A stretch of 64,000 bases of DNA, from contig CALSUH010000012.1 of NCBI GenBank assembly GCA_943789485.1, forward strand, positions 56,716 through 120,715, given 5' to 3'. Below, piece after piece: positions 8,971 through 18,830 of this stretch. The position numbers were made by a program, and so were the translations under genes. Under the pieces are notes generated by a model, which searched no databases, was not told where the DNA came from, and worked only from the letters and a program-made list of their open reading frames with translations. This DNA is from an uncultured Pseudomonadales bacterium (GTDB lineage: Bacteria; Pseudomonadota; Gammaproteobacteria; Pseudomonadales; Pseudohongiellaceae). Positions within the stretch are counted from its first letter, which is position 1. Every line of letters begins with the position of its first letter.

Positions 8971-10329
8971 CAAAGGTGTCAGAGAGTATTTCAAACTTGA
9001 GCCTAGTAGGGTCGAAGGTCCCCTTTTACTGTTTGACGAAAACTCCTACTAATTATCGCTGTGTTTATGAAGTTTGTTGCTGGGTCACTCCTTTATAGAA
9101 GTTCGCTCTCATTAATCTCGGGAAAAGTAATGCGCAGCGCACAACTTTTGTTTGAGTGAGTTTAAGTTCTGGGCGTTTGCTCGCCCTTAACGCTTTAATT
9201 TGTTTTATATTGATTCTCAGGCTCACTGAAAGTGATCAGCTTTAGAAGTGGTATCTTGGAACGTCAAAAATAGTTAATTCAGCCATTTAATTATTGTGCA
9301 GTAGTTTTTATTATCCTGGGGATAGCGATTCTCGTCCGCTTCGGTCTAGGAAGTAATTACCTCATTGTATTCTCAATTGCATTTTTGGCGGTGAGGCTGT
9401 TACTTAGCAAAAATCTTCTACTTATTCTTATACTGCTTGGCTTGGCGGGAGCATACCGAAAGTTTGGCGTAAGCTCATAAGGCGCAAGATATTTGCATTG
9501 ACCAAATTTATAAGTGAAATGCCTGCTTCTGCGAACACTCTCTAAGGATTCTAGGTGCCCCATTTGGCGATTAATGCGATTCCGATAACAAGCTAGTAGT
9601 TCCACTGTAAGTTCTGCTTGAAAATAGGATGCGATTTTTTGATGAACAGTGTCGGATAATCTTCCGAAAAGGCGCCCCTAAAGGACCTGCAGCGTCAAGT
9701 CTTGGGTAGACGTGCCAAGGCGATTCGCACGAAATAGTGTTTATCGGAATACGAGGACTACTACTGCAAGTACAACGCAATTTAACGAGGTGACTTTACG
9801 TGGATTTTTCAAGATTACTGTGTGTTTGAATCCCAACAATTAGCAGTAAGAACGAATGGCATTATAGGTTGAAAAACTTCAATAAAAACAGTGACAAAGA
9901 ATTTCTTATTTTTTGTAAATTGCGTTTGATGGGCGAATTTATGCACAAAAACGAAGCTTCTCTCACAAAACGCTAAGATTCAGCGGGTTTTATTTTATAC
10001 CAATACTTCCAGAATCAGTAAGTTATTGAATAATAACAAAATAACCTATTGGCTAAATATTGATCAATTTGTGCTGGGCAGGCGCATTTTCGAGGCTTGA
10101 AGCGATTTCTGGGAAATTATCCACTGACTTATCCACAGAATCTGTGGAAAAAAAATTTGTGATGGAATAGTCGAATTTCCTAGGATCCTCAATGGCTTAA
10201 GAAAGCTTGTTGGAGAGTGCATTAGCAGTGGGCGCTAAGTGCCGCCAAAAGAACTAGCCTTAAATTGCTAAATATCTGAGTGACTAGGAGTGACGCACAT
10301 TGAGATTATACCAACTACGAGAATGTGCT
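8971..10329. other. gene-free AT-rich intergenic region with DnaA-box-like cluster
   Basis: About 1.36 kb with no convincing gene on either strand. The distal part (about 9,860-10,170) is very AT-rich. It holds TTATGCACA at 9939-9947 and TTATCCACA at 10129-10137, both matching the DnaA box TTATNCACA. It also holds TTATCCACT at 10117-10125 (one mismatch) and TGTGGAAAA at 10143-10151 (reverse orientation, one mismatch). A near-perfect palindrome (TCCACAGA-A-TCTGTGGA, 10132-10148) spans the last two. This resembles part of an origin or a DnaA-titration site, but no dnaA, dnaN, mnmG or rpmH gene is in the window. Confidence 0.45.
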
Positions 10330-11001
10330 ATGTTTGCACTACCACTAGTTGTACAGCACCTTACTATGATTGAATTAACTGCCGAAATTCCCTTCCTATG
10401 GCGCTTAGGCGCCGAGAGCAGCGAAGGCTACTGCTCCGTATCTATGATCGTACCCTGCCCGCCGGAGACAGAGATCAAAGACCTCACCATCGAAACCAGT
10501 GTCTTGAGTCTTTCTTCTGACAGTACTCGCTCGGAAAAGGAAGAGACGCTGGAGTGGAATCAAGAAGACATTAGTTTATTCTTGAAGTTAGTGAATCAAA
10601 AGCAGCTCGCCAATAAGCAGCCAATATCAGATACGGTCCGCATCGACCTAACTGATCCCGCGGTTATCGACATCATTCACATTGTCGCGGCTGCCGGATT
10701 CGGCGTGGCGTTCACATCTTACGGGTTATTGAAAGAGTCTAACGGTTTGTATCCCGGACACCGTTGCGCAATTGGTGCACTTGCCTCGTTGCATACAATC
10801 ATCGGTTTCAGGCCCTGCATCGTTGTGGATATCGAAGACGACGATGTCGTCTGCGTCTTATTGGAAGACATCGACGTGCAGGCTACAGACGAATATGATC
10901 GACTTAGTCGACACGACCTGCTGCTAGTGAAGCGCGGGGATATTCTGCATCCCGAGTTTGCCGAATCTAAGGCTAGGCCTAACAGTGCTGTGTTGCACTA
11001 G
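10330..11001 (+). CDS. hypothetical protein, unrecognised
   Basis: About 223 residues, not recognised. It is acidic and soluble-looking, with a beta-rich N-terminal third, a charged middle (SEKEETLEWNQEDISLF) and a C-terminal region containing DLTDPAVIDIIHIVAAAGFGVAFTSYG and VVDIEDDDVVCVLLEDID. The ATG at 10330 has a GAG 8 nt upstream. In-frame alternatives are TTG at 10300 and ATG at 10366. It is convergent with the acyl-CoA dehydrogenase gene, only 18 bp away, and sits next to the DnaA-box region. No function is assigned. Confidence 0.6.
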   Translation: MFALPLVVQHLTMIELTAEIPFLWRLGAESSEGYCSVSMIVPCPPETEIKDLTIETSVLSLSSDSTRSEKEETLEWNQEDISLFLKLVNQKQLANKQPISDTVRIDLTDPAVIDIIHIVAAAGFGVAFTSYGLLKESNGLYPGHRCAIGALASLHTIIGFRPCIVVDIEDDDVVCVLLEDIDVQATDEYDRLSRHDLLLVKRGDILHPEFAESKARPNSAVLH

Positions 11002-11019
11002 CACTTCTTTCGTCTGATG

Positions 11020-12183
11020 CTACTTGGCCCGTTGATTGAAGCGCTTACCAACAAGCGCTGCGGCAATATTCGCCTTTTGAATATCGATTGCACCGCCGGC
11101 GATCCCCCACCCCCAAGCGTCGCGCAACTTCTGTTCTAGCGGGTACTCTTTTGAATAACCATAGCCACCCATGAGTTGCATTGCTTTGCCCGTCACTTCT
11201 CGTGCGGTTTCATTGGCGAAACACTTGGCGACCGAACTCTCAGCGATGGAGGGAAGCCCCTTCTCTGCGTTCACTACGGCCCTGTAGAGCAGTAGCCGCG
11301 ACGCTTCCAGTCTCATTTTCATTTCGGCAATCTGCAATTGAACCGCTTGGAATTCGACGAGTGATTTACCGAACTGTTTCCTTTGCTGAACATATTCCAA
11401 AACATAATCGAATGCCGATTGGGCTACGGCCAGTGACATGGTCGTATTGCCGCAGCGCTCCAGATCGAAAGCATCCATTAATTTTCCGAAGCCTCCCGCT
11501 GATACGAGGATATTCTCTGTTGGCACCTCAACGTTGTCGAAATACATATCGGCGCTCGCGACACCGCGAAACCCCATGTGGTGGTCCGGTTTGCCGAAGC
11601 TAAAGCCGTTGCTGCCTTTCTCGACAACAACAGCGCCTATTGCCTTTGCACCCGGACTGTCATCCATGCGGCAGTAAACAACATAGGCCTGGGAATGGCC
11701 GGCCCCCGAGCACCAACGTTTGCTGCCATTGATTATTACTCGATCAGTTTCAACTTGAGCGTTGGTAGTAAGATCGGTTAGTGCCGACCCGGCATTTGGC
11801 TCGGACATGGATACGGCGACTACGATCTCGCCCGAACATACTCTGGGTAGTATTTTTTCCTTTAGTCGATCACTACCGAAATGTGCTATCGCTAAACTCG
11901 GGCCGAAGCAGGACTCGAATATGGGAAAGGCTACTGCGATTGAAATTTTGGCAATCTCCTCCAAGACGATCACGGCATCGAGGTGGCTCATGCCGGCGCC
12001 GCCATATTTCTCATCAAGGTTAACCCCAAGATAGCCCAATTCGGCGTAGCGTCTACGGAGTTCGATTCCCGGCGGTTCGTCACTTTCTTCTATTTGCTTG
12101 GCGATAGTTGGCAGCTCCCGCTGGGCAAACTTGCGCACGGATTGCTGCAGGGCAACTTGTTGTTCGGATAGAGTGAAATCCAT
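11020..12183 (-). CDS. acyl-CoA dehydrogenase with isovaleryl-type catalytic Glu position
   Basis: A 387-residue FAD-dependent acyl-CoA dehydrogenase. It has the family N-terminus, the FAD/substrate loop VAVSMSEPNAGSALTDL (about 122-138), RKQFGKSLVEFQ (268-279) and LMGGYGYSKEYPLE (337-350). The usual catalytic base in the C-terminal YEGTxEIQ position is glycine here (G363 in IAGGAIDIQ). E242 in FDLERCG is placed like the catalytic Glu of isovaleryl- and long-chain acyl-CoA dehydrogenases, so it is probably the base (inference by alignment in my head). It is monocistronic and diverges from prfC. Confidence 0.88.
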   Translation of the reverse strand: MDFTLSEQQVALQQSVRKFAQRELPTIAKQIEESDEPPGIELRRRYAELGYLGVNLDEKYGGAGMSHLDAVIVLEEIAKISIAVAFPIFESCFGPSLAIAHFGSDRLKEKILPRVCSGEIVVAVSMSEPNAGSALTDLTTNAQVETDRVIINGSKRWCSGAGHSQAYVVYCRMDDSPGAKAIGAVVVEKGSNGFSFGKPDHHMGFRGVASADMYFDNVEVPTENILVSAGGFGKLMDAFDLERCGNTTMSLAVAQSAFDYVLEYVQQRKQFGKSLVEFQAVQLQIAEMKMRLEASRLLLYRAVVNAEKGLPSIAESSVAKCFANETAREVTGKAMQLMGGYGYSKEYPLEQKLRDAWGWGIAGGAIDIQKANIAAALVGKRFNQRAK

Positions 12184-12295
12184 ATCTTAGAGTCCTCGGG
12201 CTTTTGTTCTCATAGCTGTGGCGGGTATTGTAGAGTATCCGCCTGTTTTCCCATAGACCAGCATTGAGGTCCGTTTCCCTACTCTTGCTCGCAGC

Positions 12296-12304
12296 TGTTA
12301 TAAT
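12296..12304 (+). promoter_or_regulatory. candidate extended -10 promoter of prfC
   Basis: TGTTATAAT is a perfect extended -10 (TG-n-TATAAT) about 112 bp upstream of the prfC start, in the gap to the divergent acyl-CoA dehydrogenase gene. No good -35 box is seen at 17 bp, as is common for extended -10 promoters. Confidence 0.4.
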
Positions 12305-12415
12305 CGCGCCCGATTTCACTGGGCATAGAGTGGGCATAGATCCTACTAATCCTGCAATTAGAGCTAGAGAGCATGCAATCGCATTATCTCTGGTCATAAC
12401 ACGGCAATCATTAGC

Positions 12416-14002
12416 ATGGGTATTGAATCATTAATAGACGAAATAGGGCGCCGCCGTGTGTTGGCGATTATTTCGCACCCGGATGCCGGCAAGACCACCA
12501 TCACTGAGAAATTGCTGCTTTACGGCAACTTGATTCAGATTGCCGGTTCAGTGAAGAGTAAGAAGTCAGATCGTCATGCAACATCTGACTGGATGGCGAT
12601 GGAGCAACAGCGGGGCATCTCGGTGACCTCCTCGGTGATGCAGTTTCCCTACAATGGCCGAATGGTGAATTTGCTCGATACGCCTGGGCATGAAGATTTT
12701 TCTGAAGACACCTACCGTGTGCTCACGGCAGTGGATTCTGCGCTGATGATCGTCGATGGGGCAAAGGGAGTGGAAGAGAGAACTATCAAGCTGATGGATG
12801 TCTGTCGCCTGCGTGATACGCCGATTTTCACCTTCGTTAACAAGCTCGATAGAGATATTCGCGATCCTATCGAAGTCCTCGATGAGATAGAGACCGTTCT
12901 CAACATCAAATGCGCGCCGATTAATTGGCCGCTAGGCATGGGCAAAGAATTTAAGGGCGTCTATAACCTCTATGAAGACAAGGTTTATGTCTACCAGCAT
13001 GGTCAAGGGAGCCAGGTTCACGACGAGGTGATAATCGATGGGCTGGATAGCCCTAAGACAGCAGAACTTCTAGGTAGTTATACCCAAGACTTTATAGATG
13101 AGATCGAACTGGTGCGCGGTGCCAGTCACGAATTCGATAGAGACGCCTATCTAGAGGGAACGCTAACACCCGTCTTCTTTGGTACAGCCTTAGGGAATTT
13201 TGGCGTTAAGAAAATGCTCGAGGACTTCGTTGAGTGGGCGCCACAGCCTAGAGATCGAGAAACAGAGACCCGTGTGGTAGAAGCGAAGGAGAAAGACTTC
13301 AGCGGTTTCGTCTTTAAGATTCAGGCGAACATGGATCCTAACCATCGTGATCGAATCGCGTTTATGAGGATCTGTTCTGGCGAGTATACGAAGGGCATGA
13401 AGATGCGGCATACACGCATCGGCAAGGATATCAAAGTGGCGGACGCGGTGACTTTTCTCGCTGGCGATCGAGAGCAGGCAGAATCGGCCGTGTCTGGCGA
13501 CATCATCGGCCTGCATAATCACGGCACAATTCAGATCGGTGACACCTTTACAACTGGCGAGGATTTGAAGTTCCGAGGAATCCCTCACTTCGCTCCAGAA
13601 CTGTTCAGACGAATTCGACTACAAGACCCGCTCAAGTTGAAGGCGCTGCAGAAGGGACTGACGCAACTATCCGAAGAAGGGTCAACGCAGTTGTTCATGC
13701 CCGTTCGCAACAACGACCTGATTGTCGGGGCCGTGGGTGTGCTGCAGTTTGAAGTTGTGGCCTTTCGCTTAAAAGACGAATACAAGGTTGATGCCATTTA
13801 TGAGCCGGTTACGGTCTACGTGGCAAGATGGGTGGATTCCAAGAACAAGGCTAAGCTAGAAGAATTTCGCAAGAAGGCGCATGAGAACTTGTCCATTGAT
13901 GGTGGTGGCTATCTCACCTATCTCGCACCTACACGCGTTAACCTAAGTTTGATTCAAGAGCGCTGGCCAGACATCGAATTTCGCGCGACTAGAGAACACT
14001 GA
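12416..14002 (+). CDS. prfC: peptide chain release factor 3
   Basis: A 528-residue translational GTPase (E. coli RF3 has 529) that recycles RF1/RF2 from the ribosome after termination. The G-domain motifs are complete: G1 [13 protein letters not shown] (about 20-32), G2 GISVTSS, G3 [14 protein letters not shown], and G4 NKLDRD. RF3-type domains II and III follow and end in [11 protein letters not shown]. It is probably a single-gene unit, divergent from the acyl-CoA dehydrogenase gene. Confidence 0.97.
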   Translation: MGIESLIDEIGRRRVLAIISHPDAGKTTITEKLLLYGNLIQIAGSVKSKKSDRHATSDWMAMEQQRGISVTSSVMQFPYNGRMVNLLDTPGHEDFSEDTYRVLTAVDSALMIVDGAKGVEERTIKLMDVCRLRDTPIFTFVNKLDRDIRDPIEVLDEIETVLNIKCAPINWPLGMGKEFKGVYNLYEDKVYVYQHGQGSQVHDEVIIDGLDSPKTAELLGSYTQDFIDEIELVRGASHEFDRDAYLEGTLTPVFFGTALGNFGVKKMLEDFVEWAPQPRDRETETRVVEAKEKDFSGFVFKIQANMDPNHRDRIAFMRICSGEYTKGMKMRHTRIGKDIKVADAVTFLAGDREQAESAVSGDIIGLHNHGTIQIGDTFTTGEDLKFRGIPHFAPELFRRIRLQDPLKLKALQKGLTQLSEEGSTQLFMPVRNNDLIVGAVGVLQFEVVAFRLKDEYKVDAIYEPVTVYVARWVDSKNKAKLEEFRKKAHENLSIDGGGYLTYLAPTRVNLSLIQERWPDIEFRATREH

Positions 14003-14069
14003 TGGAGTTTTTCTAGTCAGTCTCTTACATTCAGTTAATAAGCCCTAGTCGATAAATAAGTGTTAGTAA

Positions 14070-15203
<1,134 letters not shown>

Positions 15204-15205
15204 AA

Positions 15206-15248
15206 TATTACTTAATATGAGCGCTAGGCACTTGAAAATTAAGTAATA
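15206..15248. repeat. inverted repeat between tgt and yajC
   Basis: TATTACTTAAT (15206-15216) and ATTAAGTAATA (15238-15248) form an 11-bp perfect AT-only stem with a 21-nt loop immediately after the tgt stop. It has no GC core and no T-run, so it is a poor terminator; a processing or regulatory site is possible. Confidence 0.35.
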
Positions 15249-15441
15249 ATCCCAAATTAAAAATAAACGCGTTACTGCAGCCGGCCTTGGACTTTTGCAG
15301 TAACTGGTTTTGAAAAGATTAAACAGCGTTCGCAGGCTAGCTAAGGTGAACGCAATAATCGATATAAGAAATGCATTAAAGTCGGTACAATCCCCGTCTT
15401 TTGTGTCTGAGTGGACACTCAACTCCCTGAGAGAGTCATTT

Positions 15442-15768
15442 ATGAATTTTATCTTCCCCACAGCCTTTGCCCAAGAAGCCGCAGGGCAGCCCTCGATGAC
15501 TTATAACCTGGTTCTATTCGGCGGTATGTTCGTGTTGTTCTATTTGATTTTGTGGCGTCCGCAGTCCAAACGCGCCAAAGAACATAAAGATCTTATTAGC
15601 AGTGTCTCTAAAGGAGACGAAATAATGACATCCGGTGGATTGATGGGCAAAGTTAGCAATGTAAACGATGACTATATTGCCGTTGAAGTTGCGGAAAATG
15701 TAGTACTCAAATTGCAAAAATCCTCAGTCGCCGCGGTTCTGCCGAAGGGCACAATTAGTCAGATCTAG
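15442..15768 (+). CDS. yajC: Sec translocon accessory protein YajC
   Basis: 108 residues with one N-terminal transmembrane helix (about 21-40, LVLFGGMFVLFYLILW) followed by RPQSKRAKEH, the family hallmark, and a cytosolic domain with GDEIMTSGGLMGKV. It forms a complex with SecDF at the inner membrane. The frame is open from 15310, but ATG at 15442 with a GAGAG Shine-Dalgarno gives the normal family N-terminus (MNFIFPTAFAQ). Confidence 0.95.
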   Translation: MNFIFPTAFAQEAAGQPSMTYNLVLFGGMFVLFYLILWRPQSKRAKEHKDLISSVSKGDEIMTSGGLMGKVSNVNDDYIAVEVAENVVLKLQKSSVAAVLPKGTISQI

Positions 15769-15832
15769 TTGCGTCGGAAATTAGTCGCACGCGTTTATTC
15801 ACCGACGATAAAGAGCTAGCTGGTAACACAAT

Positions 15833-17731
15833 ATGTTAAACAAGTACCCGGCCTGGAAAAACATCCTCATTCTTATAGTGGTCATCTTGGGATTTCTGTA
15901 TTCCTTGCCAAACCTCTATCCTGACGACCCCGCCTTGCAAATTTCCCATGAACTCACCGAGTTGAGCGAGGGGGATATGCCAGTCATTACGTCAGCATTA
16001 GAAGCAGCGGAGGTCTATTTCTTCGGTGAAGAAATTGAGACCGAGAGCATTCGGATTCGCTTAAACAACCTCGATGATCAACTGCGTGCGAAGACGGCTA
16101 TAGAAGATGCCTTAGGTGAGAGCTATATCGTTGCTCTGAATCTTGCTCCCACTACTCCAAGTTGGTTGCAGGCCATAGGTGCAGGCAAGATGAATCTTGG
16201 ATTGGACTTGCAAGGAGGCGTGCACTTTTTGATGGAAGTGGACATGGACGCGGCGATAATACGGCGCATGGAAGACAACCTAAGTAACGTAAGAACCATA
16301 TTAAGAGAGCAAAGAATACGTAGTCGTGGCTTGAATTTGATTTCGAACTCGCATCTAGAAGTGCGTTTCGCAAATGCTGAGGATCGTAGCCAAGCCAGAT
16401 CTGAACTGGTAACTATTTTTCCAGAATTACAAATGCAGAACCGCGAAACAGAAGGGGTATTTATTCTCGATATGCGGATGTTGCCAGCTACCGCGCTGCA
16501 AATTCAAACTGATACGCTGCAAGCAAATAGAACTACATTGCTGAATCGTGTCGACACACTCGGTGTGTCGGAGCCAACTGTGCAGCAGCAGGGCTCGGAT
16601 CGAATCGTGGTCGAGCTGCCGGGCATGCAAGACCCTGCGCAAGCCATTCGAATTCTTCAGCGTATCGCCACATTGGAAATTCATCTTGAATCTGAATTAG
16701 GCGCGTCTAGCCTCAGCTATGAGACCTATGACTATGAAGGTATCCCGGTCAACGTCGACAACAACGTAGTCCTGCAGGGTGACCGTATAAGTAATGCGGT
16801 GTATCAGCTCGATCAGAACAGCCAGCCTTCGGTGGTCTTGAGTCTCGATGCGCAAGGTGGCAATCAGATGAATCGTGCGACTCGCGACAATGTGGGCCGG
16901 CGCATGGATATACTCTTAATCGAGACTAAATCGCGCACTATCACAAGCATCAATGAAGACGGCGAAGAAATCGAAAATATTGAGTTCTATGAAGAGAAAG
17001 AGCTTATTATGCATGCGACTATTCAACAGGCTTTGGGCCGTCAATTTAGTATCACCGGGCTGACCCCGCGTGAGGCGAGCGATCTAGCTCCACTTATTCG
17101 TTCGGGATCGTTAGCAGCCCCTATGACGATTGTTGAACAATCAGTTATCGGACCGTCAATGGGGCAGGAAAATCTCGACCAAGGTTTGCTGGGCGTGCAA
17201 GTAGCGGCCGGTCTCGTGGTACTTTTTATGCTGTTTTATTACCGCACTTTTGGCATGGCAGCAAATGCTGCGCTTATCATGAACATTCTGATGATTGTAG
17301 CGGTGATGTCTTCGATAATCCCGGCAACACTGACGCTGCCAGGTATCGTTGGTATCGTGCTTACGGTGGGCATGGCGGTTGATGCGAATGTGCTCATCTT
17401 CACGAGAATTCGTGAGGAGTTGAGCGAAGGCGCTCCAGCGCAAAAGGCCATCGACGCGGGATACAATCGTGCATTCACTACTATTATCGATGCTAATCTG
17501 ACTACTTTTTTGGTTGCTGCAGTACTCTACACGATCGGTACTGGTCCAGTGCGCGGCTTCGCAATCACTCTGATGATCGGAATTATCACGTCTATGTTTA
17601 CTGCCATCGTCGGCACACGAGCGATTGTTAATTTGATCTATGGCGGCAAATCTGGGAAGACTCTCTCTATTGGCAGTTACAGGATGAAGGCCAAGCAAGA
17701 CGACCTGAATATAGCGGTGGGAAGTAAATAA
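15833..17731 (+). CDS. secD: protein translocase subunit SecD
   Basis: A 632-residue inner-membrane RND-fold subunit that uses the proton gradient to complete preprotein export. It has an N-terminal TM (about 10-27), the periplasmic P1 domain with LGLDLQGGVHFLMEVD, and five C-terminal TM segments with GIVLTVGMAVDANVLIF and RIREEL. Length is normal for gammaproteobacteria. secF starts 2 nt after its stop. Confidence 0.97.
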   Translation: MLNKYPAWKNILILIVVILGFLYSLPNLYPDDPALQISHELTELSEGDMPVITSALEAAEVYFFGEEIETESIRIRLNNLDDQLRAKTAIEDALGESYIVALNLAPTTPSWLQAIGAGKMNLGLDLQGGVHFLMEVDMDAAIIRRMEDNLSNVRTILREQRIRSRGLNLISNSHLEVRFANAEDRSQARSELVTIFPELQMQNRETEGVFILDMRMLPATALQIQTDTLQANRTTLLNRVDTLGVSEPTVQQQGSDRIVVELPGMQDPAQAIRILQRIATLEIHLESELGASSLSYETYDYEGIPVNVDNNVVLQGDRISNAVYQLDQNSQPSVVLSLDAQGGNQMNRATRDNVGRRMDILLIETKSRTITSINEDGEEIENIEFYEEKELIMHATIQQALGRQFSITGLTPREASDLAPLIRSGSLAAPMTIVEQSVIGPSMGQENLDQGLLGVQVAAGLVVLFMLFYYRTFGMAANAALIMNILMIVAVMSSIIPATLTLPGIVGIVLTVGMAVDANVLIFTRIREELSEGAPAQKAIDAGYNRAFTTIIDANLTTFLVAAVLYTIGTGPVRGFAITLMIGIITSMFTAIVGTRAIVNLIYGGKSGKTLSIGSYRMKAKQDDLNIAVGSK

Positions 17732-17733
17732 AT

Positions 17734-18687
17734 ATGTTACTAACTGAAAAGCAAATCGACTTTATGGGTGTGCGCAAGATTGCGGGAGTGGGATCTATTA
17801 TTCTGGTAATTGTTTCCATCCTATCGTTGGCGTTTAACTCTTTGGAGTTTGGTCTTGATTTTACCTCCGGTACATCTGTGCGTTTGAGCTACTCAGAGGC
17901 AGTTGTCGTCGTAGATGTTAATCAGACGCTGCGTGAAAATGGCTATGAAGACGCGGTAGTTGTAACTTTCGGCTCCGATCGCGACATCCGAGTTCTTCTG
18001 CCGGTAGATGAAACTGTTGCAGTAGGCGACCAGGCTGCCCAGGCAGTTATCGTTGGAGAGTCTATTGCCGAAATGCTACAGAGCAGCAGTGGAAGTGAGA
18101 TCACGCTGTTAGGCTCCGACTATGTGAGTGCCAAAGTTGGTGGAGAATTGGTTGAGTCGGGCGGCATCGGCATGCTGGTGGCCCTCGCCATTATCATGGT
18201 GTACATCGCCATGCGCTTCCAGTTTAAATTCTCGGTAGGTGCTGTGGTGGCCCTTGCGCATGATCTTATTATAACCCTAGGGATTTTTTCCCTATTCCGA
18301 ATCGAGTTCAATTTGAATACATTGGCTGCACTATTGGCAATCATTGGGTATTCATTGAACGATACGATCGTGGTGTCCGACCGTATTCGCGAAAATTTCC
18401 GCCGTCTGCGTAAGGGTACGCCGCTTGAGATGGTTAATATCTCTCTCAATCAAACACTATCACGTACCTTGATTACTTCATTAACTACGCTACTGGTGCT
18501 CTTCTCTATCCTTTTTATTGGTGGCGAATCTACCCAAGGATTTGCAGTGGCGCTTATCATCGGTGTGGTGATCGGTACTTATTCTTCAATCTATATCGCC
18601 TCGAATGTCATTCTGTACATGAACGTGACTCGTGAAGACTTGATGTTGCCCGTAAAGGAAGGCGCCGAGTTGGACGATATTCCCTAG
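17734..18687 (+). CDS. secF: protein translocase subunit SecF
   Basis: A 317-residue partner of SecD with six predicted TM helices. It has the SecF motifs GLDFTSGTSV, GYSLNDTIVVSDRIREN and SRTLITSLTTLL, and ends in an acidic cytosolic tail. It lies directly after secD and is almost certainly co-translated from the tgt-yajC-secDF operon. Confidence 0.97.
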   Translation: MLLTEKQIDFMGVRKIAGVGSIILVIVSILSLAFNSLEFGLDFTSGTSVRLSYSEAVVVVDVNQTLRENGYEDAVVVTFGSDRDIRVLLPVDETVAVGDQAAQAVIVGESIAEMLQSSSGSEITLLGSDYVSAKVGGELVESGGIGMLVALAIIMVYIAMRFQFKFSVGAVVALAHDLIITLGIFSLFRIEFNLNTLAALLAIIGYSLNDTIVVSDRIRENFRRLRKGTPLEMVNISLNQTLSRTLITSLTTLLVLFSILFIGGESTQGFAVALIIGVVIGTYSSIYIASNVILYMNVTREDLMLPVKEGAELDDIP

Positions 18688-18830
18688 TAAGAGTTCGTCG
18701 TACCTCGGTATCTTCCCGAATTGGGCGAGTCCTGCTATAAATAGCGCTTGGCGATCACTCGCATAATTGCTATGTTTTAGCCCGTCAAAATCTAATGTTC
18801 ATGTAGGACGTTTATAGAGGGCGGTTCAGT

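Noticed and set aside
9357..9780. Two overlapping minus-strand frames, the upper one with PRLDAAGPL resembling the N-terminus of REP-associated transposases
   Set aside because: The match is too short and needs a frameshift; the rest shows no transposase motif (no HUH). Left as non-coding.
15206..15248. Considered an intrinsic terminator after tgt
   Set aside because: AT-only stem, long loop and no T-run; yajC-secDF probably stay in the same transcript, so only listed as an inverted repeat.
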